From positions 62,001 through 126,000 of the forward strand of contig MBPM02000118.1 of NCBI GenBank assembly GCA_001695595.3: a stretch of DNA of 64,000 nt. Reading direction: 5' to 3'. The position numbers and the translations under genes were made by a program. Source of the DNA: Plasmopara viticola. Taxonomy: Eukaryota > Oomycota > Peronosporomycetes > Peronosporales > Peronosporaceae. Each line of letters begins with the position of its first letter. Position 1 is the first letter of the stretch. Under the pieces are notes generated by a model. That model saw nothing but the letters and a program-made list of their open reading frames with translations, had not been told where the DNA came from and made no database searches. Below are positions 45,481-57,388 of this stretch, in pieces.

Positions 45481-48400
45481 TACAGTTTTGCTGTTAAGAA
45501 TGATGCAAGTCGACCTTGGTTTCGACAAGGTTGATCACTTCCCCCGCCGAACTGTGCACATGAACCTGCAGATACCTGATTTTCCAATAGCATCGGAAGC
45601 GTTCCAAGTCGTTCATGTTCCTGAAAATATGGATGTTATCATCGGCATGATGTGGCTTCGTGAGCAAAAGCCAAGATTTAGCTGGACTACAAGGCGCATG
45701 TCTCCTCGCATCGACACGGAGCACCACGCGGCAATTCGACTAATATCGCATAATCAACGTCCATCCAGATGGACTAGTGGACAATGCAAGGCTCGAAGAC
45801 ATCAAAGCCGCAGCTTTCGCGATTTCAATGGGCAAAAAGTCACCATGGCCGTCAAGAAATGACGCGACCATTTTCTTCTCACCTGTTTTTAAGATTGTTG
45901 CGTCTAGACGATGAGATCAAAGCTGTCTTTATCGTTAATCCGCATGATTTTAAAGACTGAACACTTCAATAATCAAGGATGGGAATCGCTTACGGATAAT
46001 CTGGCGTATTAAAGCAGCGCAAAAAAGCGAACGCGATCTTTGCACAGATCTTCCAAGCGAGACACTCTCAGTACGGGAAGAAATTGAGCACGAAATTTGC
46101 TCAAGCCTGGTATCAAGCCAATGACCGTCAAATAATTGCGCCAGAGTCCTGAACAGCAGAGGAAAATCGAAGAATGAACCACAGAGATGGTTCAACCAGG
46201 CATTATTCGACCAAAAATGTCTGCCTTTTCGACACCTACGCTTTGTGTCAAGAAGACTGTAGGTCAACTCGTTGTGCATGATAATTGTCAGCTAAATATA
46301 GCGACAATCTTGCGGGCGATACTGATGCCGCGTAAGGAAGACACCTTTGACGTAATGTTCGGAAGTCATTGGTTTATGTACACTGGGTTTAATATTAAAC
46401 TAAATTGCGAGGATTGGAGATCCCATCTATCAATTTTCAGCCCCATATGGTCTTCAAAAGGATATAGTCACTCTTGTAGGACTGTTCGGAAGACCGGGAA
46501 CGTCTGTCTGGCTTTTTCGAAAAGTCTTTCGAGATTTGAGGGCTTTGATGAGAATCCACTTTAACGGCATCTACGTGTTCACACACGGTGAAGATGTCGC
46601 AGACCACGTTACGGCTATTTTACATCAAGTTGTCACAGTGACACTTCTGCGTATAATAGATCCCATTCCTAGAAGATTTTGGCGGACGAAAAGGCATCCG
46701 AATGGACCCCGACAGCAACAAAACCATTGCAGACTGGCCTGTGCCCACGAGTGCTTCTTAGGCATTACAGTCTATGTCTCAATTTTCTGTAAGGACTTTA
46801 CGCAATTTGCACTCAATGACAGTATGTGGAAAAAACATCCTTGAGAAGCAATCGAGCTCTCGGACGATCATCCACGCTGCTTCACCAAAATCAAGCGTCG
46901 CTTGACGCTTCCACCTGTTTTAGTCTTCCGAACGATTTAAAATGCGAATGGACGCCTAAACTTTTGCGAAAGTATTGTTTCAAAAGAAGGGATAGCAAGA
47001 GCATCCGATTGCTCTAAATGGTCGGAAGATGAAGCCAGCCGAGCTGACTTACCCTGTTCGTGAGCAAGAAGTACTTGCAATTATGCATGTGCTGGAAGTA
47101 TGGCGTGTGTATCTTCTCGGGCGACCATACATGCTCATTTTAAATAACAAAAAAGTTGAGATGACCCTGACGCAAAGACTACGAATTGCAGAGTAGCTCA
47201 ATGGTGCAATGAATTTGCTGAGTTTCAGCCTCTGTTAAAGTCGATTTGCGGTCAATCTAACACCGTGGCTGATGCACTGTCACGCGATTTAAATTTCGAG
47301 AGTAAAGCTGCCTAAATTGGCTTGCAAGAGCTACTGGAAGCGGATAGGAACCGCGATATTGTGGCGACAATCAGGACAAACAAAGCACAGTTGTTCAATC
47401 CGCAAAAAAAAAAACTTATGCGTGGAGGCCTTTAACACATTGTCAAAAACCTGAAAAAAGAAGATTATGTGGCAAATTACTCACTGCAGGATGGAACTTT
47501 GCATTTCCAAATCGGCGAAGGGTAACTTAACGACTGTATGTTCTAGACGACAAATATTCGATAAATCGCGTCATGTATGAGAACCATAGTTAAGTATCGG
47601 CAGGCCATCCAGGAATTTACAAGACCTATCTGGTCGTACTTCAGAAATACTACGGGCCAAAAATGACGAATACATCCAGCGCTATGTCAACACATGCGGA
47701 TTGGTGTCAGTGCAGCAAGGTGAGGAAGACCAAGCCACTAGGATCACTTCAGCCTCTAGATTATTGAAGGGGTAGATGGGTCGACATCTTAATGGACTTC
47801 GTCGTGTCTTGACCGGAGACCAAAAGTATTTTTGATGCCTTAATGGTGAGTGTTGACTGCTTAACAAAAAGAGATATGTTCATCGCTACAAAGACAACGA
47901 AAGATACTGCAGAAATTGAAAAGGTTTTCATGACGAAATATTTGAAGGACCATGGCATACCAAAGTCCATTTTGTCCGATTGAGACACCAATCTCACATC
48001 AAGGATGCGGCAAGAAAGCGTGTCTGGTGTGGGAATGCAACACAATTTTGGCTTCTAAGCCACAAACGGATGGACAAACGGAAAAACCCAATCATTTTGT
48101 CGGAAACTTCCTCCGAGGTGTCGTCAACCAGCATTAAACGATTGGTATAACTTCTTGTAATTGTCTGAGATAGTCTATAAAAGACGCGTACACTCTACAA
48201 TTTGAATGTCACCGTAAGAAGCGGATTCAGGATATGTTCCTCATATGTCGGACGATGTAGCAACAGATCTAGAATGTCGTAAGTTTTGTAGATTCAGCAC
48301 AAGTGCTTCTACTACGTCAACAAACGTTACGCAAGATCGCACAGGGCCGGATGTGCGAAGCACAAGAGCACATAAAGCACTATTCGAAGTCTTAATGACA

Positions 48401-48530
48401 AGAATAGACTTGTTCAAGACTTCCAAAATGGCGATATGGTGTTTTTTGGACGGCAAGAAATTGGATGTCCGGCACAAAGGTTTTGCTCTGTCGAAGAAAC
48501 TCGTGCCAATATAGAGTAGATTATTCCTCA
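45481..48530 (+). mobile_element. Decayed Ty3/gypsy retrotransposon (pol relic)
   Basis: Plus-strand pieces occur in gypsy order but in shifting frames. An aspartic-protease end is HVPENMDVIIGMMWL (about 45,615-45,690). The RT beginning is MVQPGIIRPKMSAFSTP and VKKTVGQLVV (46,187-46,290), followed by GIYVFTHGEDVADHV where the active-site YxDD region would be. RNase H is TYPVREQEVLAIMHVLEVWRVYLLGRPYM and VADALSRDL (47,040-47,295). The integrase zinc region is GHPGIYKTY (about 47,605), with the core as YLKDHGIPKSILSD and PQTDGQTEKPNHF (47,940-48,100). Many stops and frameshifts; LTRs not identified. Confidence 0.85.
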
Positions 48531-51384
48531 TCGTGAAGAAAGTTTTGCGAGATTTGAGTACTTATTTTGGATCGTTCTTTCAGGTGCGATTGTGATGTGT
48601 TTTTCCAAGGAATGCTCTCGAGTTCTCAGAGACAACGTCCTTGCGCCTAAATTTTCAATCGGCACTCGTTTTCGACAATCGCAAGTGAAAGAGGATATAC
48701 AAGTATTTTCTTCAACTTTTCAGCTCAGTAAATAGAATAGATCGATCTTTATTCGCTATTATATAAAAAAGCCGATGAGTGGATTTTGGTGTATGCGATC
48801 GTTTGCTCGACATCATCGAGAGCGAAGACTTAATCGAAGATGAGTAAATCAATCATTGCAGACAAGAAAGCCACTGTATCTTAGCCTAATTCTTAATGTT
48901 CTCAACACACACGCGCCTTTAAACCGCGGACACATGTGATCGCCAAAACCTCTGTGCAAAACTGTTCTATGAATTTACAACCTCAGGACCCAAAACTAGT
49001 ACTCTTTTGGTGGACCAAATCTAGATAAACATCGAGCTCTTTATTACAAAGTTGGCTGATTGGATGTGAAATTATACTTTTCCACACCACCATCTACCTT
49101 CAACAATATTGAGACAGTGTAAAGCTCATTACTAATGGCAGCATGCGAGGCGGCACACAGATTTGAAAAGACAGTGGCTAACTTTAAGTGCGCATACTGA
49201 CCGAAGTATGGAGATAAAGGTCAATGATGGTTGAGAAAAAAGAGAAGGAAATGAACTGTAACGCCAAGTTTGTTGCGCATTAAGAAATTATTATGACAAT
49301 CAGACCACACCCGTGTGCTAAGGCCAGTAGGATACCGTAACGCTGCGTCGGTGTGAATTCGGTCCAACTAGTCAATAGCGTGTGGTCATCATCTTCAGTG
49401 GTAATTCAAGGAGCACTCCGCTATTAACCTTTCGTTACTAACCAACGAGCCCGATCCAGTAACGTCCTTTCGAAGCAGCTGCTATATCTACGACGCGACC
49501 TCTCGACTGACCAAGAAAACACATTTTTTATCCTAAGGTACTTTTGAGAGGGCATATCGAAGCACTGACTAGTTTAAAGGCTTCGCGCGGTCTCTCGTCA
49601 CTTGTTGAGAGTATATGTACTGGCTACCTCAGTATTCCCGGCTCATCATATTTGCAACTCACATGCAGGAGACAGACCTTTCTCTCGGCTTCGTTATTTT
49701 CAACGACGTTTTTTTATAAGTGATGTCGAAGTGTATGAACGATTGGCGTTGGATAAAATATATCGTTACAACTTTCTACGTTGTTGGAAGTGAATACGCG
49801 AATGCGATGGACACATTAGTTAGTTGCATTGTTTATTAAGGGAGTCGTTGCTTGGTCCTGTGCATGCTTAGGAAAAGAGATCGTGCTGTTTTGAGACCGT
49901 GAGACGTTGGAGCTCTTCAAAAGCAAACTTCAGCAAGAAAATCCATTTGCGAAGTGAATTAAACGCCCACCGCTACTTTTTACCGGGCCACCACCCCTCA
50001 TATGTTAGCTTTATTGATTGAATTTGAAGGCCTATGATTGGCCAGATTGAAATAAATTCAACGTATTACCCAACTATTATAATATTTCGTTGCAGTTACC
50101 AACCATGACGCAACGTGCCCTCACAAGCGTATCAAAGCCAGCCTCAGCACTGTCTGCCCTAACAATAGTGCACTATACAGCTAACACCTGGAAATTTTGC
50201 TAATCGATACGTCCCTAATTGGTTCAAGTGTTACAATTTTGTGTTGTTTTCTTGGAAAGTTAGTGCTGTATCGGTCGACCACCATTGCTTAGGAACGAAA
50301 AGTGCACCCACATCATACGTCATGGCAAGCGATTTTTTGCCATGCACAAGAGGCTTTTACTTAGAAGTCCTTAGCTGCTTGTACTTATAAAGATGGATTG
50401 TTCTCATCAAGCTAGAGTAATGCGCATTGAAGCGATTTCTAGTAGCGTATTTTTCCAATTCGCAGCCTTTCTTTAAAGTCTAGACATGGCTTGGATTAAC
50501 CCAGCAAATTCAAGTCCGGCTCCTGGTGCTGAAATACTAATCTTATTGCTTCTTTTTACATGTAACAACTCGATTTTTCTCCTGGATTTTGCGCGCTCTT
50601 TTAACTGCGTAAATGGGATTGACGTCCATAGCTGATTTTTTGGAAGGCATGGGGTTAGACCAGACACTAAAAACGCGAAAGCCGTCACGGCTTCACCTAT
50701 CAGAAAGATTCAGGGGAACGGATTGGTGAACTATTTACTCAAGCAAAGTTCTGGCGATAAAAGCTCTCAGAGCCTTTTACTTAATCCTAAAAAGAACATT
50801 GTGGTACTGAAATTATCAGCACGAGAACGGTATGGATACCACTCAAGCGGACACCCGTCTTGCGCTAGCTGGAAGATCTTAATTTTTTTAACCCCGGATG
50901 CGCCGCTTGTAACTATCGTACAACTCCAGATTTATGCGAGCAATTCTAAGCAGGTCAACTTGTTCCGATCAAGGCAGCTTTAGGTGGCCAAGTAAATCAT
51001 GACAAGAAACCGCTTGCCTTAAAGCACGCACCAAACAATATTAAAGGCTTCTATTGCGTATAATGCCGTTTGTGGCCATGCATCCCCATAACGAAAAAGC
51101 CATATCTTCTGTGCACTTTACTAAACAACGGACGTGTCACTCAGCAACAAGTTCATGTCCACGTTGTACAGTTCACAAACATTGGTGATTTATACTAATG
51201 TGTAACCTTGATGTACCTTAAGACATTTTATAAGAGTATATAGCGGTGCCACAATGGCTGTCATATGACCCGGTAAGAAGGCTTACTGGTTGTTACTTTA
51301 CACATTTTCCATTCATACGAACTTTGATGCTACGCACATTCAACTGATAAATGCAATCTAAATAGTCGTACGGCTTTTGTTGAT
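48531..51384. other. No recognisable gene
   Basis: Short frames only. Part may be LTR or pol debris of the flanking gypsy relics, but no terminal repeat could be matched by eye. Confidence 0.4.
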
Positions 51385-52600
51385 ATGATAAAAGAATTTC
51401 AGATACCAGTTCCAGCCTTGCTGTATGCGAAAAAGTCTTTTAGCATCATTCGTGGTGCTTTAGACTGTGATATCGATAGCGCGCTACTTAAACTAGACCA
51501 AGACGATTGTGAGCAAATCATCCTGTTTCTCCCAGGCTGCCTGGGATTGTCGAACATATGCGTCTCAGAACGACAAAGAACTGCTTGCTGTAAAGCACGT
51601 GCTGATGAAGCTCTGAGTACATTTTTGGGCTATAAACCTTATTTAGACCATACACAATTGTGAACGGCGATAAACAAACCCACGTATTGCAAATATAGCA
51701 AGTTAATTTATATCCTTTGCGAAGTGTAATTTCTACGCTCAAGTAAAATCATTTAAACTTAATGTGCATGCTGATGTGCACCAAATTGTAAACTTTCCCA
51801 AACTTGCAGGGAAGAAAGCTTTATTGACGAGTGGATGCGCTCAGGCTTGCAAAAAAAATCAACATAGAGCCCTTCGAGTTTTTCTTACTTGCAAGAGTGA
51901 AAATTTAAAGTCGAGCTATCAATTTCAACGGCAATCGTATTTGCAGCACTATGAGTGGGTAGACTATCTGCTTCAGTCAAGAACAGGTCCAATAGATTCA
52001 GCCTATGTCGCTGCTCCAGATAATAGACATTGAATGTAAGATATACTTCTTGGCATTACGGTACTTATGCGGTCATTGAGGCCGAGAAAATACGCTTTAA
52101 CGAAAATGATAAGCCAAGTGTTAGAGGAGCTGTGGAGTTGAAAAATGATATTCACATACCAGCTCTTTTGTAGAGCCTGTCAGTATTTGTATGCAGCTGG
52201 AATCCATAAGTCTCGATTTTTTTGCATTCCAGACGATAATAATGACACGGGTATAGCGGTGTTTGTGTGCCACCTGTGTATTTGGTACCTGTTCTGGATA
52301 GTGTGAATGGGGACAAAACGGCAAGGCTGTTCAAAAAAGACGATAGTTCATTACAGTGTCCTTCCTAATTATATAAGGTAGGGACCCGCTACATTATGGC
52401 AAACGCTGTTCTAGCAATTGCGCAGCCGCTTGTTGATGTAAACAGCAGTTCGTCTACACACGAATGGTCAGAAAAAAGAATCATCCGGGTGCTTAAAATC
52501 GCAGAGTGCAATGTGTGCGCTAAGGGGCTGCATTCGCAAGCCAGAACACTATTCGTGGTTGGACTACCTTCAACAATAAAATTTATATACCTACAAGTTT
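51385..52600 (+). mobile_element. Second decayed Ty3/gypsy fragment (RNase H to integrase region)
   Basis: FQIPVPALLYAKKSFSII and GALDCDIDSALLKLDQD resemble the link to RNase H (P-vL.-pd..kpF.v.tDAS...iG..L.Q.d). LGYKPYLDHTQL plus TAINKP a little later resembles the F.v.TDH.sLrtai..p segment. Farther down, isolated peptides in broken frames fit the spacer before the integrase only loosely. Highly eroded. Confidence 0.5.
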
Positions 52601-52989
52601 AGGTTCCTTTCACATGAATAAACAAAGGCATATTAGAATTTATCTAGCAGTTACGTTTGTGAACATGGCCGGTTTCCCATTAAAGACCATTTCAATTACG
52701 GGAATTGTTTTTATGAGTTCGCATAAGCAATCTAAATGTAACCAGCAGGGCAAGTGGTACGATTGCATCCTTTTCAGATAAACAAAGAATATTCTAAGAA
52801 ATATGGAAGGTAAATACGATATCTTCCCGGACACCTCCTGTCGTTAGAATTCTATTACAAAGGACCCGAAAGCAGCGATTCTCCACTATGGAGCTACTAT
52901 TCCAGTAATTGCAGTAGTCAATGTATAAGTACATTGCTCAACATTTGGCTAAACCCAGGATCGATAGCTGAAATTAATATCAACAAAAG
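52601..52989. other. Nothing recognised
   Basis: Spacer between a gypsy fragment and a dispersed repeat copy; no convincing frame. Confidence 0.4.
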
Positions 52990-53430
52990 GCGTAGTGGAT
53001 AAAAGCGCAAACGACATCAAATGGTTTCACCTCGTCCCGCAAGTTAAGTTGAAGGCGTTATCTGATGCTGTAAAAGAATACCGACGTTTGGTATCTTATA
53101 GAGCTCAATGTTTTTTTTAATTCAGACAAGGGCTTTGCGAGGTCCCCATTGCCAGCATTGTGTGTGAAGACAGCTTTGAGACGGCCTTCACATGTCCAGG
53201 CCAAAAACTCTGCCTTAGACGATTTACTTCATAGTGTCAATGGACGAGCACATTATCAAATAATGTCCATGCAATCCCTGAAGTATTCGTAAAAGGTTTT
53301 GTATGAGTAAACGGCAAATTATTGCTGGGGTGTTGATACCCATTGCACCATAACATGCCTCTGGCCGCCCATAAGGGTCCCCGTTCGGTTTATTTGTATC
53401 AGGAGTCATCTGTTTATTTAATTGCACTAT
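52990..53430 (-). repeat. Unclassified dispersed repeat, copy 3
   Basis: Blocks in the order aatggtttcacctcgtcccgcaag, cagacaagggctttgcgagg, gccagcattgtgtgtgaaga and attgcactat align with 18,260-18,870. A 67-codon minus frame (53,224-53,427) is not a known domain. Confidence 0.5.
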
Positions 53431-54070
53431 ACAACGTACATTTTGCTAATTAAAACGTTTAGACTTGGGTCAAGTTTCGCGAAACGTCCTTGAATATGTG
53501 TGGTTTGAAAAGATTATAAGAGGGCGGGCGAAACCAGTAAGCATGAGAAAAGGCCACTCGAAGCGAAGCCTTCGGGAATCCTGAGTCTTACCGGGTCTTG
53601 ATGACCAAATAACAAACACAATTTAATTAAGCCTTAAGTATTAAGTAGGCTACAAGATGAGTGTCAGAGTGCGAACCGAACGATGAAAGCTAAAGACAGC
53701 ACCAGCAACGTCCTTAAATGCTTCTTTATAAAGTGTGCAAGATTTTTCCTTGTTTAAGTCTAATTTCAATCGTCCCTTTCGTTAATCCGTTCAATGCTCA
53801 CAAGCTTTATTATGCATTTGCCTGCTCAAGACTGATTCAACTCTTTAAGATAGATGGGATCTAAGACTTTGCTTAATGCGTCAAAGATATAACGCGAGGA
53901 CTGCGCTAATGTAGCTCACGTGCAGTGGCCGTTGACCCAGACCGGGACGTACGCACTAGGGACTTGGTGTAGAATCAATTCGAATGACAATGACCGAACG
54001 AGCTTGACAACATTTAGGGCTATCTAAATTCAGTCAGTCTAACATCATTTAATCAGCCAGGGCTGAGCAA
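53431..54070. other. Intergenic, 3' flank of the NAT10-type gene
   Basis: No frame or repeat recognised. Contains the presumed 3' UTR of the minus-strand gene. Confidence 0.4.
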
Positions 54071-57000
54071 CTAGCTAAGATTCGCGTATTTACCCTTCTT
54101 GCATGCTTTACTCTTCTTGCGATCGCTATCTTCCTCGACCGAGCGCTTATTATGCCTCTGTTCTTTCTTCACATTTTTCAATCCTTTTGAATAATTCCTG
54201 ACCTTATTCTGCTTTTGGCTTTTCACCTGAACAACAGCGCCACCATTTCCAATCTGAGCAAGCGCTTCGTCCCAATCAGCGTCATCGCCACGTACGGCAT
54301 ACTTCATCAGATGAAGGCCATCCAACAGCTTCAGCTGTTCCTTGGCCTTTTCTGTTCGATCAATCTCGCACATCTCCTCATCGAGCGATGTATCCGTAGG
54401 GATCATGGCTTGCGATTGCGCTGTCATCTGCGCGATCTTGTTGTCTACAGCTTCTTCCTTAAGCTGCTTTTCCATCAGCTGCTCAACCTGTCCAAGAAAT
54501 TTTCGTACAGCCTTGTTGAATAGAGCCAAAAGCTGGTTGGACGGCACATTGAGTTCCTGCTGAATCACGTCCACCGACTGATGCTGCAGTCCGAGACTTA
54601 CCAAGATCGCTCGTTGCAGGTACGACAGCGACATCTGCGGCAGACGCTGGAGGAAATACAGGCGTGCCAGTGCCGGTATCAGGTCTACAATCATGTGGTA
54701 GTCCACCATATTCTTCGCGTAAGACTTGAGACGTTTGGCATCGTACGGAGTCAAGACCATTGCCAATTCCGCGGGGCTGATCTCTCCAGTTGCACTACGA
54801 AGCAACACAATTTGCTGTCCTTTCTCTGTAGAAGCGGAGTTTGAACCAGGAGACGCGTCACTTAGTAAACTGAGTGCAAGCGCACACGGGAATTTGGAAA
54901 AATCGTAGCTGAGCAGTGATGTAAAACGGCGACGAGAATCAGCCACAAACTCATCAAGCCATCCATCGGTGGGGGCAGCTGGCAGGTCGTCACAATACAA
55001 CGAGCGAAGCATAATTGTTGTGTGCTCACCTGTCAGGTCGTTAGCGGTCTGTCGGATGTACACTGAACGCAACTTGGCGCGAGACCAAAAGTTGTGTAGG
55101 GGCAATGATAGGCCAAACGATGTACCAAACCAGTGCAAACGCTCGCAAGGACGCTCTTCCAGCGGCAGCAAGAGGGGTGGTAGCGTCTTCCGTGGCTTAA
55201 TCTTCTCCTTGCGAAGCTTTTGCCTTTTTGCTTCTTCATCGTCATCACCGTCATCGCTGCCGTCATTCCGTTCTTTCCTATCATTCTTCTGCTCGGACTC
55301 TGCATCGACTGCATCATTTGTGATCTCACCCTGGTAATACTGTGTTAGCAACTCAATAGCGCGAGAGCCATAGCCCATGCCAGTGACGTCTGGATGGGTT
55401 GCAATGCGTACAACACGAGCTCCTGAGAGAGCAGCAAACTCTGAGTCCTGGAACTGCTGTGCAACTGTCCAAGAAATAAGGTCGCCCGAAGCCCGCTGGC
55501 CACGTGCAAGCTGAGCCTTCACAGATGCTTTGGAAATCTCACCCTCTAGTGCCACTTGCACAACGCAAAGAACGTCGGGGAGCTGGCCAGCATTCCCTTG
55601 TGCTTCAGCACCAGGGCCAAGCAGAGCAAATACGTGATGCGCTGGGGCGTCAGATAGCAATTGCAAGTCATTCGGCTGGTTCTTGTAGTGCGATGACACA
55701 TACAGAGCCATAATACGCTGCAGGAAGCTTTCGGATAGCTTATGGTATGAAAAGAGAGAGTCACGGTTCACATAGTACAACTCGCAATCACGCGGGTGAG
55801 GCGTGCCAGCAACAAGGCGGTGCGATGCATTCGTCGCGTCTAGACACAACAAAGCATTCAGCCAGCGCTCAACAGGGTCATTACATGCGTAACGAATTGG
55901 GGTCTCCAAAGTAACTTCACGGAAAACGCGCGCCGACGATGAAGCATTGCCAGCAGCAGCATGAGCGGCGGCACTGCTAGCGGCCTGCCAGCGCTCCTCG
56001 TGCAGTTTCTGTTCACCCTTTCGACGCTTTTGATTGCCGTGAATGTTCGCCGCAGCGCACGCCGCAGCCTCTCCTGCACTACCCTGTTGTTCGCGAAGTT
56101 TTTGCAGCAGTTTAAGCGACAGCGAGCGTCCGGTGCCCTCGTAACCATTTATAGTCGATGACATGAAGACAAGATAGGGGCCGAGCAGCTTCTTGACGAC
56201 GGGGAGTGGAATCGCAGCAGCTTCATCAATAGCTACAAGCTCTGCCTGAGCCAACTTCTCGTAATTCGTAGGCTGAATGTACTGAATCGTTTGACGGTGC
56301 TCGCGAAAGATGTTGACACGAACCACAGCGTGGTTAAAGTCTGGGTTGGTACTTTGCACAATTTCGTAGTCTAGGTGTTCCTTGTACTTGAGCGCGTCGA
56401 ACCCTTTAAACACAAAGTCAAATACGGTCTTGAGGTTTTCAGGAGTTGGAGCAGTCACGAAAATGTTGCTGTATCCGTAAGCTACGGCACCTGCTAACGC
56501 CATACCGAGAGCTGCCGACTTTCCACGTCCACGTGCTGCAGTCAATGCCACCGTGGAGCGTAGTGTTTTCTCTGACACTGCCTCCAAAAATGTAAGAATG
56601 GCCTTAGCCTGATCTAAAGTTCGCGCCTGCCCGACAAGAGAACCAATCGGCTGGGTCTCGCGCAAAGAAATTTGCAGATTTCGTAGCTCTAGCTCATTTT
56701 CAGTGAGTTCTGTGGACGAGTCGCGCGGCGGGAGTTGCTCGATTTTCCTCGTATGCTTAGAGATGGGCAAGACATTGAGCTCGTCATCGAGCACGACACA
56801 GCGCTCACATGATGCCAGTGACAAGATAAAGCGCTCGTTAAAGCGTGCTACTATGTCCTGGTGCGACTCGGTACGAAAACGCGAATGCACATCCATGCTC
56901 ATCGTGTACAGCTGCTTAAGGCTAGCCATCGTGCGCAGCAGCAACACGACAACACCTCCGCCTTCGACTGTCTCAATAGTGCGAGCCATAATGTTAGGTG

Positions 57001-57388
57001 TGACTGCCTCAAAGTCCTGTAGCACGCACATGCCGTAGGTGCTGCCTAATACCTTGTGAGTCTCCTTGTAATAACACCAGCGAATATCGGTCGAAGCGAT
57101 GAAAAGCTCAAATGGGTCGTCCTTACTAGGATCGCATAAGCCACGCTGGTGCTGCTTCTTGATTTGACGCATGCGCTTCTGACGGTGCGTAGAGAAGCCC
57201 AATTCTTTTTTGTAGCACCACAGCACGCGCGGGCGTGCCTTGACGGCTGTCTTGGATATAATGTAATGCAGATTCATAACCTGATCTTTGCCATGGTCGC
57301 CCACGAGCACTACAAACGAGCGAAAGTTCTCTTGGATGCAATTTTCCAGTAGCGTTCGTACGCGCGCGTCGACTTTCTTCTTGACCAT
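54071..57388 (-). CDS. RNA cytidine acetyltransferase (NAT10/Kre33 family)
   Basis: One uninterrupted exon of 1,105 codons from ATG at 57,388 to TAG. The family makes N4-acetylcytidine in 18S rRNA and tRNA, using ATP and acetyl-CoA, and acts in nucleolar small-subunit assembly. Domains in order: N-terminal DUF1726-like region (about 100-215, ending with DELNVLPISKH); RecD-like helicase with Walker A ARGRGKSAALG (about 285) and a DEAA box in LVAIDEAAAIPLP (about 390); GNAT acetyltransferase with the acetyl-CoA loop HPDVTGMGYGSRAIELL (about 665-680); a tRNA-binding C-terminal region; and a Lys-rich tail (KKSKACKKGKYANLS) suited to nuclear targeting. An acidic lysine-rich insert (DGSDDGDDDEEAKRQKLRKE) lies after the GNAT loop. 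Length is close to yeast and human relatives. No disruption is seen. Confidence 0.96.
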   Translation of the reverse strand: MVKKKVDARVRTLLENCIQENFRSFVVLVGDHGKDQVMNLHYIISKTAVKARPRVLWCYKKELGFSTHRQKRMRQIKKQHQRGLCDPSKDDPFELFIASTDIRWCYYKETHKVLGSTYGMCVLQDFEAVTPNIMARTIETVEGGGVVVLLLRTMASLKQLYTMSMDVHSRFRTESHQDIVARFNERFILSLASCERCVVLDDELNVLPISKHTRKIEQLPPRDSSTELTENELELRNLQISLRETQPIGSLVGQARTLDQAKAILTFLEAVSEKTLRSTVALTAARGRGKSAALGMALAGAVAYGYSNIFVTAPTPENLKTVFDFVFKGFDALKYKEHLDYEIVQSTNPDFNHAVVRVNIFREHRQTIQYIQPTNYEKLAQAELVAIDEAAAIPLPVVKKLLGPYLVFMSSTINGYEGTGRSLSLKLLQKLREQQGSAGEAAACAAANIHGNQKRRKGEQKLHEERWQAASSAAAHAAAGNASSSARVFREVTLETPIRYACNDPVERWLNALLCLDATNASHRLVAGTPHPRDCELYYVNRDSLFSYHKLSESFLQRIMALYVSSHYKNQPNDLQLLSDAPAHHVFALLGPGAEAQGNAGQLPDVLCVVQVALEGEISKASVKAQLARGQRASGDLISWTVAQQFQDSEFAALSGARVVRIATHPDVTGMGYGSRAIELLTQYYQGEITNDAVDAESEQKNDRKERNDGSDDGDDDEEAKRQKLRKEKIKPRKTLPPLLLPLEERPCERLHWFGTSFGLSLPLHNFWSRAKLRSVYIRQTANDLTGEHTTIMLRSLYCDDLPAAPTDGWLDEFVADSRRRFTSLLSYDFSKFPCALALSLLSDASPGSNSASTEKGQQIVLLRSATGEISPAELAMVLTPYDAKRLKSYAKNMVDYHMIVDLIPALARLYFLQRLPQMSLSYLQRAILVSLGLQHQSVDVIQQELNVPSNQLLALFNKAVRKFLGQVEQLMEKQLKEEAVDNKIAQMTAQSQAMIPTDTSLDEEMCEIDRTEKAKEQLKLLDGLHLMKYAVRGDDADWDEALAQIGNGGAVVQVKSQKQNKVRNYSKGLKNVKKEQRHNKRSVEEDSDRKKSKACKKGKYANLS

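Noticed and set aside
54215..57352. Several frames of 60-122 codons opposite the acetyltransferase gene
   Set aside because: All are antisense or frame-shifted shadows of a clearly coding 1,105-codon frame.
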